Shown here: piece by piece, positions 1 to 7,800 of the stretch
Layout of the letters: the number at the start of each line of letters is the position of its first letter
How positions within the stretch are numbered: the stretch's first letter is position 1
Source of the DNA: an uncultured Bacteroidales bacterium
GTDB taxonomy: Bacteria > Bacteroidota > Bacteroidia > Bacteroidales > Bacteroidaceae
Direction of reading: 5' to 3'
DNA: 15,111 nt
NCBI GenBank assembly: GCA_937906165.1
Contig: CALCYA010000076.1
Location: 1 to 15,111 of the forward strand
The notes under the pieces: generated by a model
What the model was told of the DNA's origin: nothing
Databases searched by the model: none
What the model saw: only the letters and a program-made list of their open reading frames with translations
Program-made: the position numbers and the translations under genes

Positions 1-1775
1 AGTTATTGATAATAAAAAAAGCCGTTGGCGCAAGGCTCTACTCTATTGCCAACAGCTTTAATCACAGTTTAACTAAAAAACGTATCACTATGATGTGTAA
101 AGAAAAATCAAAAAAATGGAGATGTGCAAAGGCTTTGTACATCGTTCCGGTGGCTGCCATTGCAGCACTTGCGTTCACCACTGTTGAACCGGTAAATGCA
201 GCAGAGAGTGAAACACTCCCCAAAGGTAGTGAATTTGTCGCTAACAACGAAATGGAAACGGAAGAAAATTATGTGCAACAAATTCCTGCGCAAGTTCCTG
301 ACGGTGATGACAAGGTCTATCAGGTATGCGAGAATCCACCGGCATTTCCGGGTGGCACGTATGCAATGTACAAGTATCTTGCCGACAATATCAAATACCC
401 CGCCGACGCAAAGGCTGCCGGCAAGGAGGGGCGGGTTATTGTGCAGTTTGTAGTAAGAAAGGACGGCTCAGTTTCAGATGTTTCGGTGGTTAGAAGTGTA
501 GGCAATGTGTCACTCGATAATGAGGCAGTACGTGTAGTCTCCTCAATGCCAAAATGGAATCCCGGAACACAGGGCGGCAAGCCTGTGAACGTGCAGTATA
601 CCTTGCCTGTCCAATTCAAGTTGTCCGATGGCAAGATAAACAATGAAAAGAGAGAGAATGAGAAGAAAGATAATGGGACTGTAACAGGTGATGGCATTGT
701 GGGCAATCCGAGTCTCATTGTCAATGGTCAGAAGGTGGATGCACCGTTTACGCAAATAGCGGATAATTATGTTGTTTTTGAGGGTTCTGCTAATGTTTCT
801 GTTATCCTTGACGGCGAACCATATGAGGGCAACCCGAAAGACTTGGATCCCAAGACGATTGAGAGTATAACAGCAATAGGTGCAGATAAACTGTCGGCTG
901 CAGATATCAAGAAATACAATGCAAAGGACAAGGATGGTATAATATTCATTACAACATCTTCCGGTTCCCATGCCGGCACTGTGGGCAATCCCATTCCCGT
1001 AGTCAATGGCAAGAAGGAGGATCCTCCGTTTACAGTGGACTTTAATGTTGAGGAACGAACTGCCGATGGAGAGGAAATCTATCAGATATGCGAGAAGGCA
1101 CCTGAGTTCCCCGGGGGAATGGCGGAACTTATGAAGTGGCTCCGCATGAATGTCAGATATCCCAAGGCTGCACGTGACATAAACGGCCAAGGTCGAGTCT
1201 TTGTGAGATTTGTTGTCAGGGCCGACGGCAGCATTTCAAATGCCGAAGTGGTGAAGTCTGAATTCTCCTCTGATTATTCCGAAGTCTCGCTTGCAGAGCA
1301 AACTGCGAGAGAAATCGAACGTTACAAGGCTGGTATAGAACGTATCGAGAACGATTGTAAAGAACTTGAGCAGCACATTGAAGGGTGGAAAAATAAGTTG
1401 GCAGTCCTTGAAAAGGATGGTACCTCGGAAAATATTCTCAATCGCCGTCGCGAAGAACTGGAGGAGGCACAAAAGCTTCTGGAAGATGAGAGGGCGAAAA
1501 TTGTGATAATGAAACGTACACTTGCGCAGAAGGAGGAGATGCTGGCCAATTCAAAGAATGAGCTTGATAAGATTATGGTTACCACATTCAAGAACGAGAA
1601 AGGCGAGGTGATGAGTACCGATGAGGTTGTGGCACTGCGTGCCGCTGCTGAAAATGCTCTCAAGGTCGAGGCTGTGCGTGTAATTATGGCAATGCCCAAA
1701 TGGAACCCGGGTACTCAAGGCGGCGAGGCTGTTAATGTAAGCTTTACATTGCCTGTAATGTTCCGTTTGAGATAA
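1..1775 (+). CDS. BlaR1/M56-type sensor with duplicated TonB C-terminal domains, 5' end outside window
   Basis: The frame is open from the first base and the only near-edge start is a TTG at 6, so this is the 3' part of a longer gene. Numbering residues from that TTG, the first ~65 residues match what I recall of the end of the membrane-embedded M56 (BlaR1-like) domain: a NSFNHSLTKKRITMM segment, then a transmembrane stretch (~42-60). The rest would be periplasmic. It holds a TonB C-terminal domain (~105-206, FPGG near the start, PKWNPG near the end), a segment like the TonB-receptor plug repeat (~281-317, DPKTIESI ... KDGIIFITT), and a second TonB domain (from ~357). That second domain is interrupted by ~130 charged coiled-coil residues (~418-550) before closing with PKWNPG and TLPVMF. 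The HExxH part would lie upstream and is not visible. Likely role: inner-membrane sensor/protease or TonB-like transducer. A BlaI/MecI-like regulator would be expected upstream. Only 40 nt separate it from the next gene. Confidence 0.85.
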   Translation, partial: LLIIKKAVGARLYSIANSFNHSLTKKRITMMCKEKSKKWRCAKALYIVPVAAIAALAFTTVEPVNAAESETLPKGSEFVANNEMETEENYVQQIPAQVPDGDDKVYQVCENPPAFPGGTYAMYKYLADNIKYPADAKAAGKEGRVIVQFVVRKDGSVSDVSVVRSVGNVSLDNEAVRVVSSMPKWNPGTQGGKPVNVQYTLPVQFKLSDGKINNEKRENEKKDNGTVTGDGIVGNPSLIVNGQKVDAPFTQIADNYVVFEGSANVSVILDGEPYEGNPKDLDPKTIESITAIGADKLSAADIKKYNAKDKDGIIFITTSSGSHAGTVGNPIPVVNGKKEDPPFTVDFNVEERTADGEEIYQICEKAPEFPGGMAELMKWLRMNVRYPKAARDINGQGRVFVRFVVRADGSISNAEVVKSEFSSDYSEVSLAEQTAREIERYKAGIERIENDCKELEQHIEGWKNKLAVLEKDGTSENILNRRREELEEAQKLLEDERAKIVIMKRTLAQKEEMLANSKNELDKIMVTTFKNEKGEVMSTDEVVALRAAAENALKVEAVRVIMAMPKWNPGTQGGEAVNVSFTLPVMFRLR

Positions 1776-1815
1776 GCCTCACGTGTGTTTAACTTTATAT
1801 TGATTATCAGATTGT

Positions 1816-2853
1816 ATGTTTCAAAAAAGAATATATTTTGTATCCTTGACCGTGGCGGTTGCTCTTTTGTGTTCCGGTTGCGCAGCATTACACAAGAATG
1901 TATATCTTCCCGATAATAAAAAAGGCACAAGTGTGGTGACGCAATGGAATTCCAACGGGGATTACGATATAAAAGGAAAAACCTTTGTATTGTCCCCTGC
2001 CGATGATTCAATAGCCGCGGACGACATGGACTTCTGTACCTTTGCCCGGCTTGTGGAGAAATCACTGCTCTTCTCCGGAGCGATAAAGGCAAGTGAGGGG
2101 CAGGCGTGTGATATGCGTATTATGCTGGATTATAAATCTTACTGCAATTCTGGTATAAAAGAGACGCTCCCCAACAGCAAGACCTCACCATTGTCATCGG
2201 CCGGGTACATATCGCCTACCTATGCCTACCGGGCAAGCATGGGCATAATAACAAGAACAACGGAGTATGATCATTATGTGAATATGTATGCCTTGGACGG
2301 TGCGAACAGCGAATCCAACGACACGCTCTGGAGCATAAAGGCATATAGCTTGGGAACGCCGGAGCAACTGCATGAGGTTATGCCGTTTGTCGCATATTCC
2401 TTAAGAAATGAGTATGGCTTGAGCAGTAAGGGTGCAAAAAAGGAGAGTGTCTTCCCGCATGACTATATGTTCAGGCTGTATTACAAGAATTTCCTTAATC
2501 AGCCAAATGTCACCGACTGGCCGGAATGCAGAAACAGTGACGATGATTTCAAAGTGGCTTTTGTTGCGGAATATGATGACGAGACGTTTGTGTGTATAAG
2601 GAAAAGTAATGGGGGAAGGGGCTACTACTCTTTCGGACCGTCAATCTATCTTGATGTGGATGGTGAAAGGTTCCCGGGAACGGTGGTGAATACCGATTAT
2701 TCTTTGGGTGATAAAGTGTGGAACGAATATGGAACAAGGTATTTTGTGTTCCGCTTTCCGGTGAATGTGGCGCATGAGCCGGTAATAGGTATGTACGACG
2801 AGGATAAACGTGGAAAGAAAGGCCTGGAGTGGCAGGATATCCGATTAAAGTAA
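1816..2853 (+). CDS. Predicted lipoprotein of unknown function
   Basis: This 345-residue protein starts with a short basic stretch, a hydrophobic segment and a lipobox (LCSGC) placing the lipidated cysteine at residue 22, so it should be a membrane-anchored lipoprotein facing the periplasm or outside. I do not recognise the family. The early part (after DIKGKTFVL, with a D-F-FARLVEKSLLFSGAI segment) loosely recalls small Bacteroidota lipoproteins that share a fold with DUF4136, but this is only an impression. The C-terminal third is rich in aromatic and acidic residues (YYSFGPSIYLDVDGERF, RYFVFRFPV), suggesting a beta-rich domain. It sits 40 nt after the M56/TonB gene and 30 nt before the aspartic protease gene, all on the same strand, so co-transcription is likely. 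The ATG at 1816 is chosen because it gives a correctly sized signal peptide. Confidence 0.8.
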   Translation: MFQKRIYFVSLTVAVALLCSGCAALHKNVYLPDNKKGTSVVTQWNSNGDYDIKGKTFVLSPADDSIAADDMDFCTFARLVEKSLLFSGAIKASEGQACDMRIMLDYKSYCNSGIKETLPNSKTSPLSSAGYISPTYAYRASMGIITRTTEYDHYVNMYALDGANSESNDTLWSIKAYSLGTPEQLHEVMPFVAYSLRNEYGLSSKGAKKESVFPHDYMFRLYYKNFLNQPNVTDWPECRNSDDDFKVAFVAEYDDETFVCIRKSNGGRGYYSFGPSIYLDVDGERFPGTVVNTDYSLGDKVWNEYGTRYFVFRFPVNVAHEPVIGMYDEDKRGKKGLEWQDIRLK

Positions 2854-2883
2854 TGGTTTTTTATAAAAAATATCTTCTGAATT

Positions 2884-4119
2884 ATGTCAAGACACTATCA
2901 TTTGTTGGCTGTGGCCTTTGCTGCAATAATGGCAATGGGCTGTTCTAATGAGCGTAAAGATGTTGCTGTCGCTGAGAATGCAGCAGTTACTGTAGTCAAT
3001 AAGGACACAGATGCAAAGAAACTTCCTGCCGATGCTGTACCGTTCAGCTACAGGCATCATATTTGCTTTGATGTGATGTTACGCGATTCGGTTCCTGCAC
3101 GCATGATATTCGATACAGGTGCAAACAATATGCTGCTCGACTCGGCATTCTATGCTTATCATTTTGCTGCAAACGGCAATCTGCGCAAGGCTATGCTTGG
3201 CGGAGCAGGCAACGGAATGGAAATGGCAAACATCGACGCAAGCGGCTGGAGCTACCGTGTTGGCAATAAGTCACATACTGAACAGATGGCGGTGGTGCTT
3301 AATCTACGTAAGATAGTTGGTGATGATGTCGATGGTCTGTTCGGCTTGCCGTTCATGCAGGGCAAGCGAGTGGAATTCAATTATGCCGACGGCTATATGC
3401 GTTTCCTCACAGCAGGCGAGGAGATTGCCAATGACTTTTTGCGTGTTGATTGCAAATGGCTCGGCTCCAAGAAAGAGCGTATAATTTTGCCGCTATCCAT
3501 AGCATTCGCTAACGGTTATACCTTTAACGGAGATTTCCTGCTCGATACCGGTATGCCCGGTACGTTGTCACTCAACAGCACCACGGCCAAGAAACTGAAA
3601 GCCAATGGGGTGCTTGATGATGCCGGCAAGTTCGTTTATACAGTAGGTGGTATAGGCGGTTCGGCTGTGCAGAATGATATTTGTGCCTCGCAGATAAATG
3701 TCGCCGGCCATGTTCTGAACGATGTGCGTATCAACTGTTCCGAGAACAGTCTGGGCTCATTGGCCGATGATAGCTACGCCGGACTTGTAGGCAATGGATT
3801 CTTTGAGCGCTTCGATGTGGTCTTTGATTTTGCTGAGTGGGTAATCTATCTCCGTCCGAACAGGAATTTCGGTGCACCGCAACCGAACTATTTCGGCATT
3901 GCCTTTACACCTATGGCCGACCATTGGATAGTGAACGGTCTGTTGGAGGGTGGTAATGCCGCAAAGGCCGGTCTGCGCCGTGGCGACCGCATTGAGTCTA
4001 TCAATGGTATCAGGGCTACAGACAGCAATGCCTCTTCACTTTATCCGCTCCCCGAAAAGTTGACATTAACTGTGATGCGTGACGGAAAAATTGTAGAGAT
4101 TAGTGTGCAAAAAGAGTAA
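2884..4119 (+). CDS. Lipoprotein pepsin/retropepsin-like aspartic protease with C-terminal PDZ domain
   Basis: This 411-residue protein has a signal peptide ending in a lipobox (AMGC, Cys20). It carries two aspartic-protease signatures, FDTGANN (Asp77) and LLDTGMPG (Asp221), about 144 residues apart. Both are followed by hydrophobic strands and glycine-rich flaps (GGAGNG, GGIGGS). This two-lobed arrangement is what single-chain pepsin-like proteases use, each lobe giving one catalytic Asp. From about residue 337 there is a PDZ domain (FGIAF ... AKAGLRRGDRIESING), which usually binds protein C-termini or exposed tails. Inferred role: membrane-tethered periplasmic protease or peptidase. Placement behind a BlaR1/TonB protein and a lipoprotein suggests an envelope-response unit, but no substrate can be named. 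It is the last gene of the run, and hairpins with T-runs follow its stop. Confidence 0.85.
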   Translation: MSRHYHLLAVAFAAIMAMGCSNERKDVAVAENAAVTVVNKDTDAKKLPADAVPFSYRHHICFDVMLRDSVPARMIFDTGANNMLLDSAFYAYHFAANGNLRKAMLGGAGNGMEMANIDASGWSYRVGNKSHTEQMAVVLNLRKIVGDDVDGLFGLPFMQGKRVEFNYADGYMRFLTAGEEIANDFLRVDCKWLGSKKERIILPLSIAFANGYTFNGDFLLDTGMPGTLSLNSTTAKKLKANGVLDDAGKFVYTVGGIGGSAVQNDICASQINVAGHVLNDVRINCSENSLGSLADDSYAGLVGNGFFERFDVVFDFAEWVIYLRPNRNFGAPQPNYFGIAFTPMADHWIVNGLLEGGNAAKAGLRRGDRIESINGIRATDSNASSLYPLPEKLTLTVMRDGKIVEISVQKE

Positions 4120-4139
4120 CCGGTAGAGTATTGGTGAGG

Positions 4140-4166
4140 TGTTAAACTTTTTTAACAGTATTTTTT
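4140..4166 (+). terminator. Candidate intrinsic terminator after the protease gene
   Basis: A 7-bp stem TGTTAAA/TTTAACA (4140-4146 with 4151-4157) around a CTTT loop is followed three bases later by six T residues. The stem is AT-rich and weak, so termination is plausible but not certain. The position just after the stop at 4119 supports it. Confidence 0.45.
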
Positions 4167-4224
4167 GTAACAAAGGACGTTTTTTTACGTCTATTAGATA
4201 AAACGTAGAATTAAGTGAACTTTT

Positions 4225-4263
4225 GAAAAAAAAGAACAGCCAGGTTGGTGGTTCTCCTGGCTG
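4225..4263 (-). terminator. Strong intrinsic terminator on the minus strand
   Basis: Read on the minus strand, an 8-bp GC-rich stem CAGCCAGG/CCTGGCTG (4263-4256 with 4244-4237) with an 11-nt loop is followed at once by TTC and eight T residues. This is a textbook factor-independent terminator. On the plus strand the same hairpin has no T-run, so it points to a minus-strand transcript. Confidence 0.75.
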
Positions 4264-4320
4264 CCGGGTACGCTGCATGCGATGTTCTGTCGCCCCTTTC
4301 GCGAAGGTGCATTAAACGTA
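4225..4320 (-). ncRNA. Candidate minus-strand small RNA (~95 nt), family not recognised
   Basis: On the minus strand a perfect Bacteroidota -7 box, TAATTTTG (4332 down to 4325), lies just upstream of a GC-richer ~95-nt stretch that ends in an intrinsic terminator. The stretch contains a hairpin around CACCTT/AAGGGG (near 4293-4310), a GCGA/TCGC hairpin (near 4276-4290) and the terminator stem. No open frame of useful size fits. It is not a match I can see to SRP RNA (the conserved GGAAG loop is missing), 6S or tmRNA. The start near 4318-4320 is inferred from the -7 box. No convincing -33 element was seen. Confidence 0.5.
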
Positions 4321-4324
4321 GATA

Positions 4325-4332
4325 CAAAATTA
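4325..4332 (-). promoter_or_regulatory. -7 box of the candidate minus-strand small RNA
   Basis: TAATTTTG matches the Bacteroidota primary sigma -7 consensus TAnnTTTG exactly. It sits about 62 nt upstream of the terminator stem. The expected upstream TTTG at -33 is not evident, which lowers confidence. Confidence 0.45.
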
Positions 4333-4506
4333 TTAAATAAGGAACATTTTGCATGTGGCGTACCCTTTATTTTATCTCGGTTAACTTAATTTAACAATCG
4401 TGGGGGTGAAATGGAGAAATGCTTATCTTTGCATGACCGGAATTTTTCCATATCAGGTCTATTGATTTTGCGAAAAGATACTTTTTTAAAAAAAGTTCTA
4501 AAATTA

Positions 4507-4539
4507 TTTGGAAAGTAGATGATTGGTGTTTTATATTTG
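4507..4539 (+). promoter_or_regulatory. Bacteroidota-type promoter for the outer membrane receptor gene
   Basis: TTTG at 4507-4510 and TATATTTG at 4532-4539 are separated by 21 nt, a good match to the -33/-7 promoter of this phylum. Transcription would begin near 4545, leaving a short leader of about 20 nt before the ATG at 4565. Confidence 0.7.
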
Positions 4540-4564
4540 CGGTGTACTAATAAACTAATACACT

Positions 4565-7441
4565 ATGATTGAAGTCGAGAAGCCGAATTTTTCTTATTTA
4601 AACCTGCTTGAGATAAAGAAGACACTTTTAATATTGCTATTGGCATTCATCAGCTTGGGGGTGAGTGCGCAGAACTTTGCCGTGCAGGGCAGGGTGGTGG
4701 ATGTCGAGAATGTTACCGAGGGGCTTCCCTCGGCAACGGTACGTCTGCTCAAGAACGATACAACAGCCGTTGCCGCAGCTCCCACAGATGCCGACGGGCG
4801 TTTCGACATTAAGGCAAAGAGTGCCGGAAAGTATATATTGGAGGTCTCTTTTGTGGGTTGCGAGACAATGAGGAAAAAGGTTGAACTCACAGCCAGGCGC
4901 CCTGTTGTGAAGCTCGGTGACCTTATGCTGGCGCGCGATGTGCTGCTCGACGAACTGCAGGTGACAGGCCTTGCGCAGGAGCTCACGATAAAGGCCGATA
5001 CATTCATATACCACGCCAATGCTTTCCGTGTGCCCGAGGGCTCAACCATTGCTGCACTTATCAAGCAGATGCCCGGTCTCACCATGGATTCCGAGGGTAA
5101 TCTCACTTTCCAGGGCAAGGCCGTAAGTTCAATACTTGTCAACGGCAAGCCTTTCATAGGCGATGCCAACACTGCAATGTCCAACATTGTGAGCGATGCT
5201 GTACAGGACATAGCCGTGTACGAGAAGACCGATGAGGAGAAGGAGTTTGCCGGTATACACGATACGGACAAGGCTACCGTTGTCGATCTCAAGATAAAGA
5301 AGGAGTACCAGTCGCAGTGGAACGTAAATGCCAACCTCGGTGGCGGAACGCACAGCAAGTATATGGCAAAGGTCTTTGCCTCCAACTTCACCGACAGGCG
5401 CCGCACGGCTGTCTATGCCCAGGTGAACAATATAAGCGAGAACCAGGTTGCCGATGAGAACGGCAACTGGCATAACGACACATGGGGGGCCATGGGTCTC
5501 TACACCTACCGCAAGGCTGGCGCCATAATGTCGTGGGACAACGGCCGCAAGAACACCGAGGCCGGCCATCTTGAGATGGATGCAGAGGTTGAAGTAGGTC
5601 ACGATGGCGGAAACAATGACGGGATAAGTAATGTGGAGTATCTCCTTGGTACTGCCGGCAGCCACTATTCATATCAGCGCTCGCAACGTTACGGCCGCAA
5701 CAGGGATATTGACTTCAGGGGCAGCATGACATTCAACATCGACACGCTGAACCGTATCACGGCATCACTTTCTTACGTATACAATGACAGCCGTAATGAT
5801 AATGTATCAAACCAGTCGACATATTCTGCCATAGCAGATTTTGCCAACCCGGAGAAGGGGTTAATCGGAGATAATGTGGGCGATGAACTCAAGGCGTTGG
5901 GAATAAACTCCAATACTGCGCAGACATTCTCAACGGGTCGTAACAATATGTTCAGAATAGACGTCCACTATGTACATCGTTTCAGGAAAGAGGGTTATTC
6001 GCTCACTGCTGATGTCCGGTACAACACAAACAGCAACAGGAGTTACAGTGATGGACTCACCGATTACCGTTATTTCAACAGCAACACTCCCGGTGTCGTG
6101 GACCGCCGTTACAGTGTAACACCGTCAAACAATAGCGACTTTGCGGCGAATGCAACATTGCAGGGTGCATTCAACAAGAACATACAGTTTGTGGTCTCAT
6201 ACGACTACAACCGTACGAAGAATGACAATGCATACGACATCTACAGGCTCGACCGTTACCCCTATTATTCACAGCCTGGCATTCATTTGGGCGTGCGTCC
6301 ATCGACAGCCGACTCGCTTGCTGCAGTAATAGACGTTGCCAACAGCCTCTATTCGGAGACAACAGAAGAGGTTCATAGGTTAGATGCCGCTCTCATTGGT
6401 GTGTGGGAGAAATTCGAGGCGAATGTGAGTGCTCCTGTCCAGTACAAGGACGAGACACTGTTATATAAAAGGAACGGCGTGACACATTCTCCTTCGCGTG
6501 GATATTTCGAGTGTACCCCGCACGCCCGCATCAAGTGGAAGCCCGTGAAGAACGGTGAGGTATCGCTGACGTACTACGGATATTCCCGCCGTCCCTCAAT
6601 GCTTGAGCTGTTGCCCATCACCGATACAAGCAACCAGATGATTGAAAGGGTGAACAACCCGGGGCTCAAGATACAGTGGAACAACCATTTCAATCTCTAC
6701 AGCCGTTGGTTCAACGAGAAGCGTGGCGACAGCTACAGCCTTTATGCAAGCAGTGGCCTCTACAGTAACAATATTGTAGACATAATCGAGACTGACCCGC
6801 TTACCGGCAAGATGCGTCACACCAAGGACAATGTCAACGGCAACTATTATGTTTCTGTGGGTGCAAACACCGAACAGCCTCTTGACAAGGAGCGTCACTG
6901 GTCGTTGTTCGTAAGTGGTGCGTACAATATTAACCGCAGCAAGAACTATGTGGGAGCAATGGGTGACAAGCTCGGTCTCTCTGTAGTGCACAGCTATTCA
7001 CCACGTGCAGGCATGACCCTCAAATGGCGCAGCGGAATGTGGAGCGTGAATCTTGACGGACAATATACTGCCGAAATAGCACGTTACGACGTTACTCCCG
7101 AACTCGATCAGGACGGACATACCTTTGAGTGTAGCCTGCAACCACAGGTAGACCTCCCGTTCGGAATGTCCATCAACACCTCCTTTATGCTCTTTGGCCG
7201 TCGTGGATATGCCGATGAGATAATGAACCACGACCAGTGGCTGTGGAACGCGACAATATCGCAGTCATTCCTCAAGAACAAGGCTTTGACCCTTCAGCTC
7301 CAGGCTGTGGATATATTGCACCAGCGTACAGCAGAATACAGCTTTGTACAGCCGCATATGCGCTACTTCAGCCGTGAGAAGGTGTTCTTCAGCTATGTGA
7401 TGCTTCACGCGATATACAGGTTCAATATCGGAGGGAAGTGA
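4565..7441 (+). CDS. TonB-dependent outer membrane beta-barrel receptor-like protein
   Basis: This 958-residue protein has a hydrophobic signal sequence (~21-35, cleavage after GVSA), a carboxypeptidase-regulatory-like beta-sandwich domain (~39-121, VQGRVVD ... LPSATV), a receptor plug domain (~143-247, with IKQMPGLTMDSEG and ILVNGKPF), and a long C-terminal barrel of alternating polar and aromatic strands. The order fits the Bacteroidota outer-membrane-protein beta-barrel family (OMP_b-brl_3 type) rather than SusC, since the typical SusC plug wording is absent and no SusD gene follows. The likely job is TonB-powered uptake, or assembly, of an unknown ligand at the outer membrane. The ATG at 4565 gives an unusually long, ~19-residue stretch before the signal peptide core, but no better ATG exists. 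It seems to be a single-gene unit with its own promoter. Confidence 0.88.
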   Translation: MIEVEKPNFSYLNLLEIKKTLLILLLAFISLGVSAQNFAVQGRVVDVENVTEGLPSATVRLLKNDTTAVAAAPTDADGRFDIKAKSAGKYILEVSFVGCETMRKKVELTARRPVVKLGDLMLARDVLLDELQVTGLAQELTIKADTFIYHANAFRVPEGSTIAALIKQMPGLTMDSEGNLTFQGKAVSSILVNGKPFIGDANTAMSNIVSDAVQDIAVYEKTDEEKEFAGIHDTDKATVVDLKIKKEYQSQWNVNANLGGGTHSKYMAKVFASNFTDRRRTAVYAQVNNISENQVADENGNWHNDTWGAMGLYTYRKAGAIMSWDNGRKNTEAGHLEMDAEVEVGHDGGNNDGISNVEYLLGTAGSHYSYQRSQRYGRNRDIDFRGSMTFNIDTLNRITASLSYVYNDSRNDNVSNQSTYSAIADFANPEKGLIGDNVGDELKALGINSNTAQTFSTGRNNMFRIDVHYVHRFRKEGYSLTADVRYNTNSNRSYSDGLTDYRYFNSNTPGVVDRRYSVTPSNNSDFAANATLQGAFNKNIQFVVSYDYNRTKNDNAYDIYRLDRYPYYSQPGIHLGVRPSTADSLAAVIDVANSLYSETTEEVHRLDAALIGVWEKFEANVSAPVQYKDETLLYKRNGVTHSPSRGYFECTPHARIKWKPVKNGEVSLTYYGYSRRPSMLELLPITDTSNQMIERVNNPGLKIQWNNHFNLYSRWFNEKRGDSYSLYASSGLYSNNIVDIIETDPLTGKMRHTKDNVNGNYYVSVGANTEQPLDKERHWSLFVSGAYNINRSKNYVGAMGDKLGLSVVHSYSPRAGMTLKWRSGMWSVNLDGQYTAEIARYDVTPELDQDGHTFECSLQPQVDLPFGMSINTSFMLFGRRGYADEIMNHDQWLWNATISQSFLKNKALTLQLQAVDILHQRTAEYSFVQPHMRYFSREKVFFSYVMLHAIYRFNIGGK

Positions 7442-7800
7442 TGTATAATGTTGTAGGGCGGGGTCATCCTGCCCTGTGAATGTTTAAAGTTAAATGTTTA
7501 ATGTGTTACGTGTAGCGTTTGATGTGCTATGTTGTAGTGGGGTCGGTACCCTATGGCTCTACACGTGCCGGTCAATACACGGAATATAACTCTCCCTCTG
7601 TTTATAGAGGGAGTACCCGAAGGGGGGGAGGGAGTTTTGTCTATTGGAACCATTAATTTTGAATAGTGACTCTTGATGTCAGGGACTATCCATAATTTTG
7701 TGTAAATAGAGATTACAGGGTTTTCATTTACACAAAATATTTTATACAGCCGTTGCTTGAAATCTATGATTGATTGTTGTAAAGCGTAGTCTTTATGCAA
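7442..7800. repeat. 359-nt spacer with short palindromic repeats and a 13-bp inverted repeat
   Basis: No gene is supported. The left part has two imperfect copies of an ATGTTGTAG...GGGGTC unit (from about 7448 and 7529), each with its own hairpin: AGGGC/GCCCT (7455-7475), and GGGT/ACCC inside an 8-bp ACGTGTAG/CTACACGT pair (7508-7515 with 7559-7566). Then comes CTCCCTCT/AGAGGGAG (7592-7599 with 7606-7613), with a third GAGGGAG copy and TTTTG near 7629-7639. The right part is AT-rich and carries a perfect 13-bp inverted repeat. Palindromic spacers of this kind are common between genes in Bacteroidales (from memory). Some hairpins may end transcription from either side. Confidence 0.6.
7695..7738. 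repeat. Perfect 13-bp inverted repeat
   Basis: ATTTTGTGTAAAT (7695-7707) and ATTTACACAAAAT (7726-7738) are exact reverse complements separated by 18 nt. The repeat lies about 60 nt beyond the last gene of the minus-strand cassette. There is no T-run on either side, so a simple terminator is not obvious. It could be a protein-binding site, an RNA 3'-end stem or a relic of an element end. Confidence 0.6.

Larger units (their letters stand above)
4120..4564. other. 445-nt intergenic region with terminators, candidate small RNA and promoters
   Basis: No protein gene is supported here. From left to right it holds a weak hairpin plus T-run after the protease gene (4140-4166), a short GACGT/ACGTC hairpin with a T loop (4176-4191), a probable minus-strand small RNA with its terminator (about 4225-4320), a possible plus-strand -7 box TATCTTTG (4424-4431, no clear -33 partner), and a good plus-strand promoter (4507-4539). 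The length and content suit an RNA gene plus receptor control region rather than a decayed protein gene. Confidence 0.7.

Noticed and set aside
543..1190. Minus-strand 215-codon frame opposite the M56/TonB gene
   Set aside because: The plus-strand frame has clear TonB domains; the opposite frame has no family features or plausible start context.
4225..4320. Idea that the small RNA is the SRP (4.5S) RNA
   Set aside because: The conserved GGAAG tetraloop region and its flanking AGCAGC are not present on either strand.
4594..5406. Long minus-strand open frame (270 codons) opposite the receptor gene
   Set aside because: It lies wholly inside the well-supported receptor gene, its composition is a low-quality Ser/Thr/Cys mix, and it has no recognisable domain; it is a shadow of codon use on the other strand.
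4565..7441. Calling the receptor a SusC-type glycan importer
   Set aside because: No SusD-like gene follows and the plug and barrel text fits the other outer-membrane barrel family better.
7695..7738. Terminal inverted repeats of an insertion sequence
   Set aside because: The arms are only 18 nt apart with no transposase between them, and no matching distant partner was seen.
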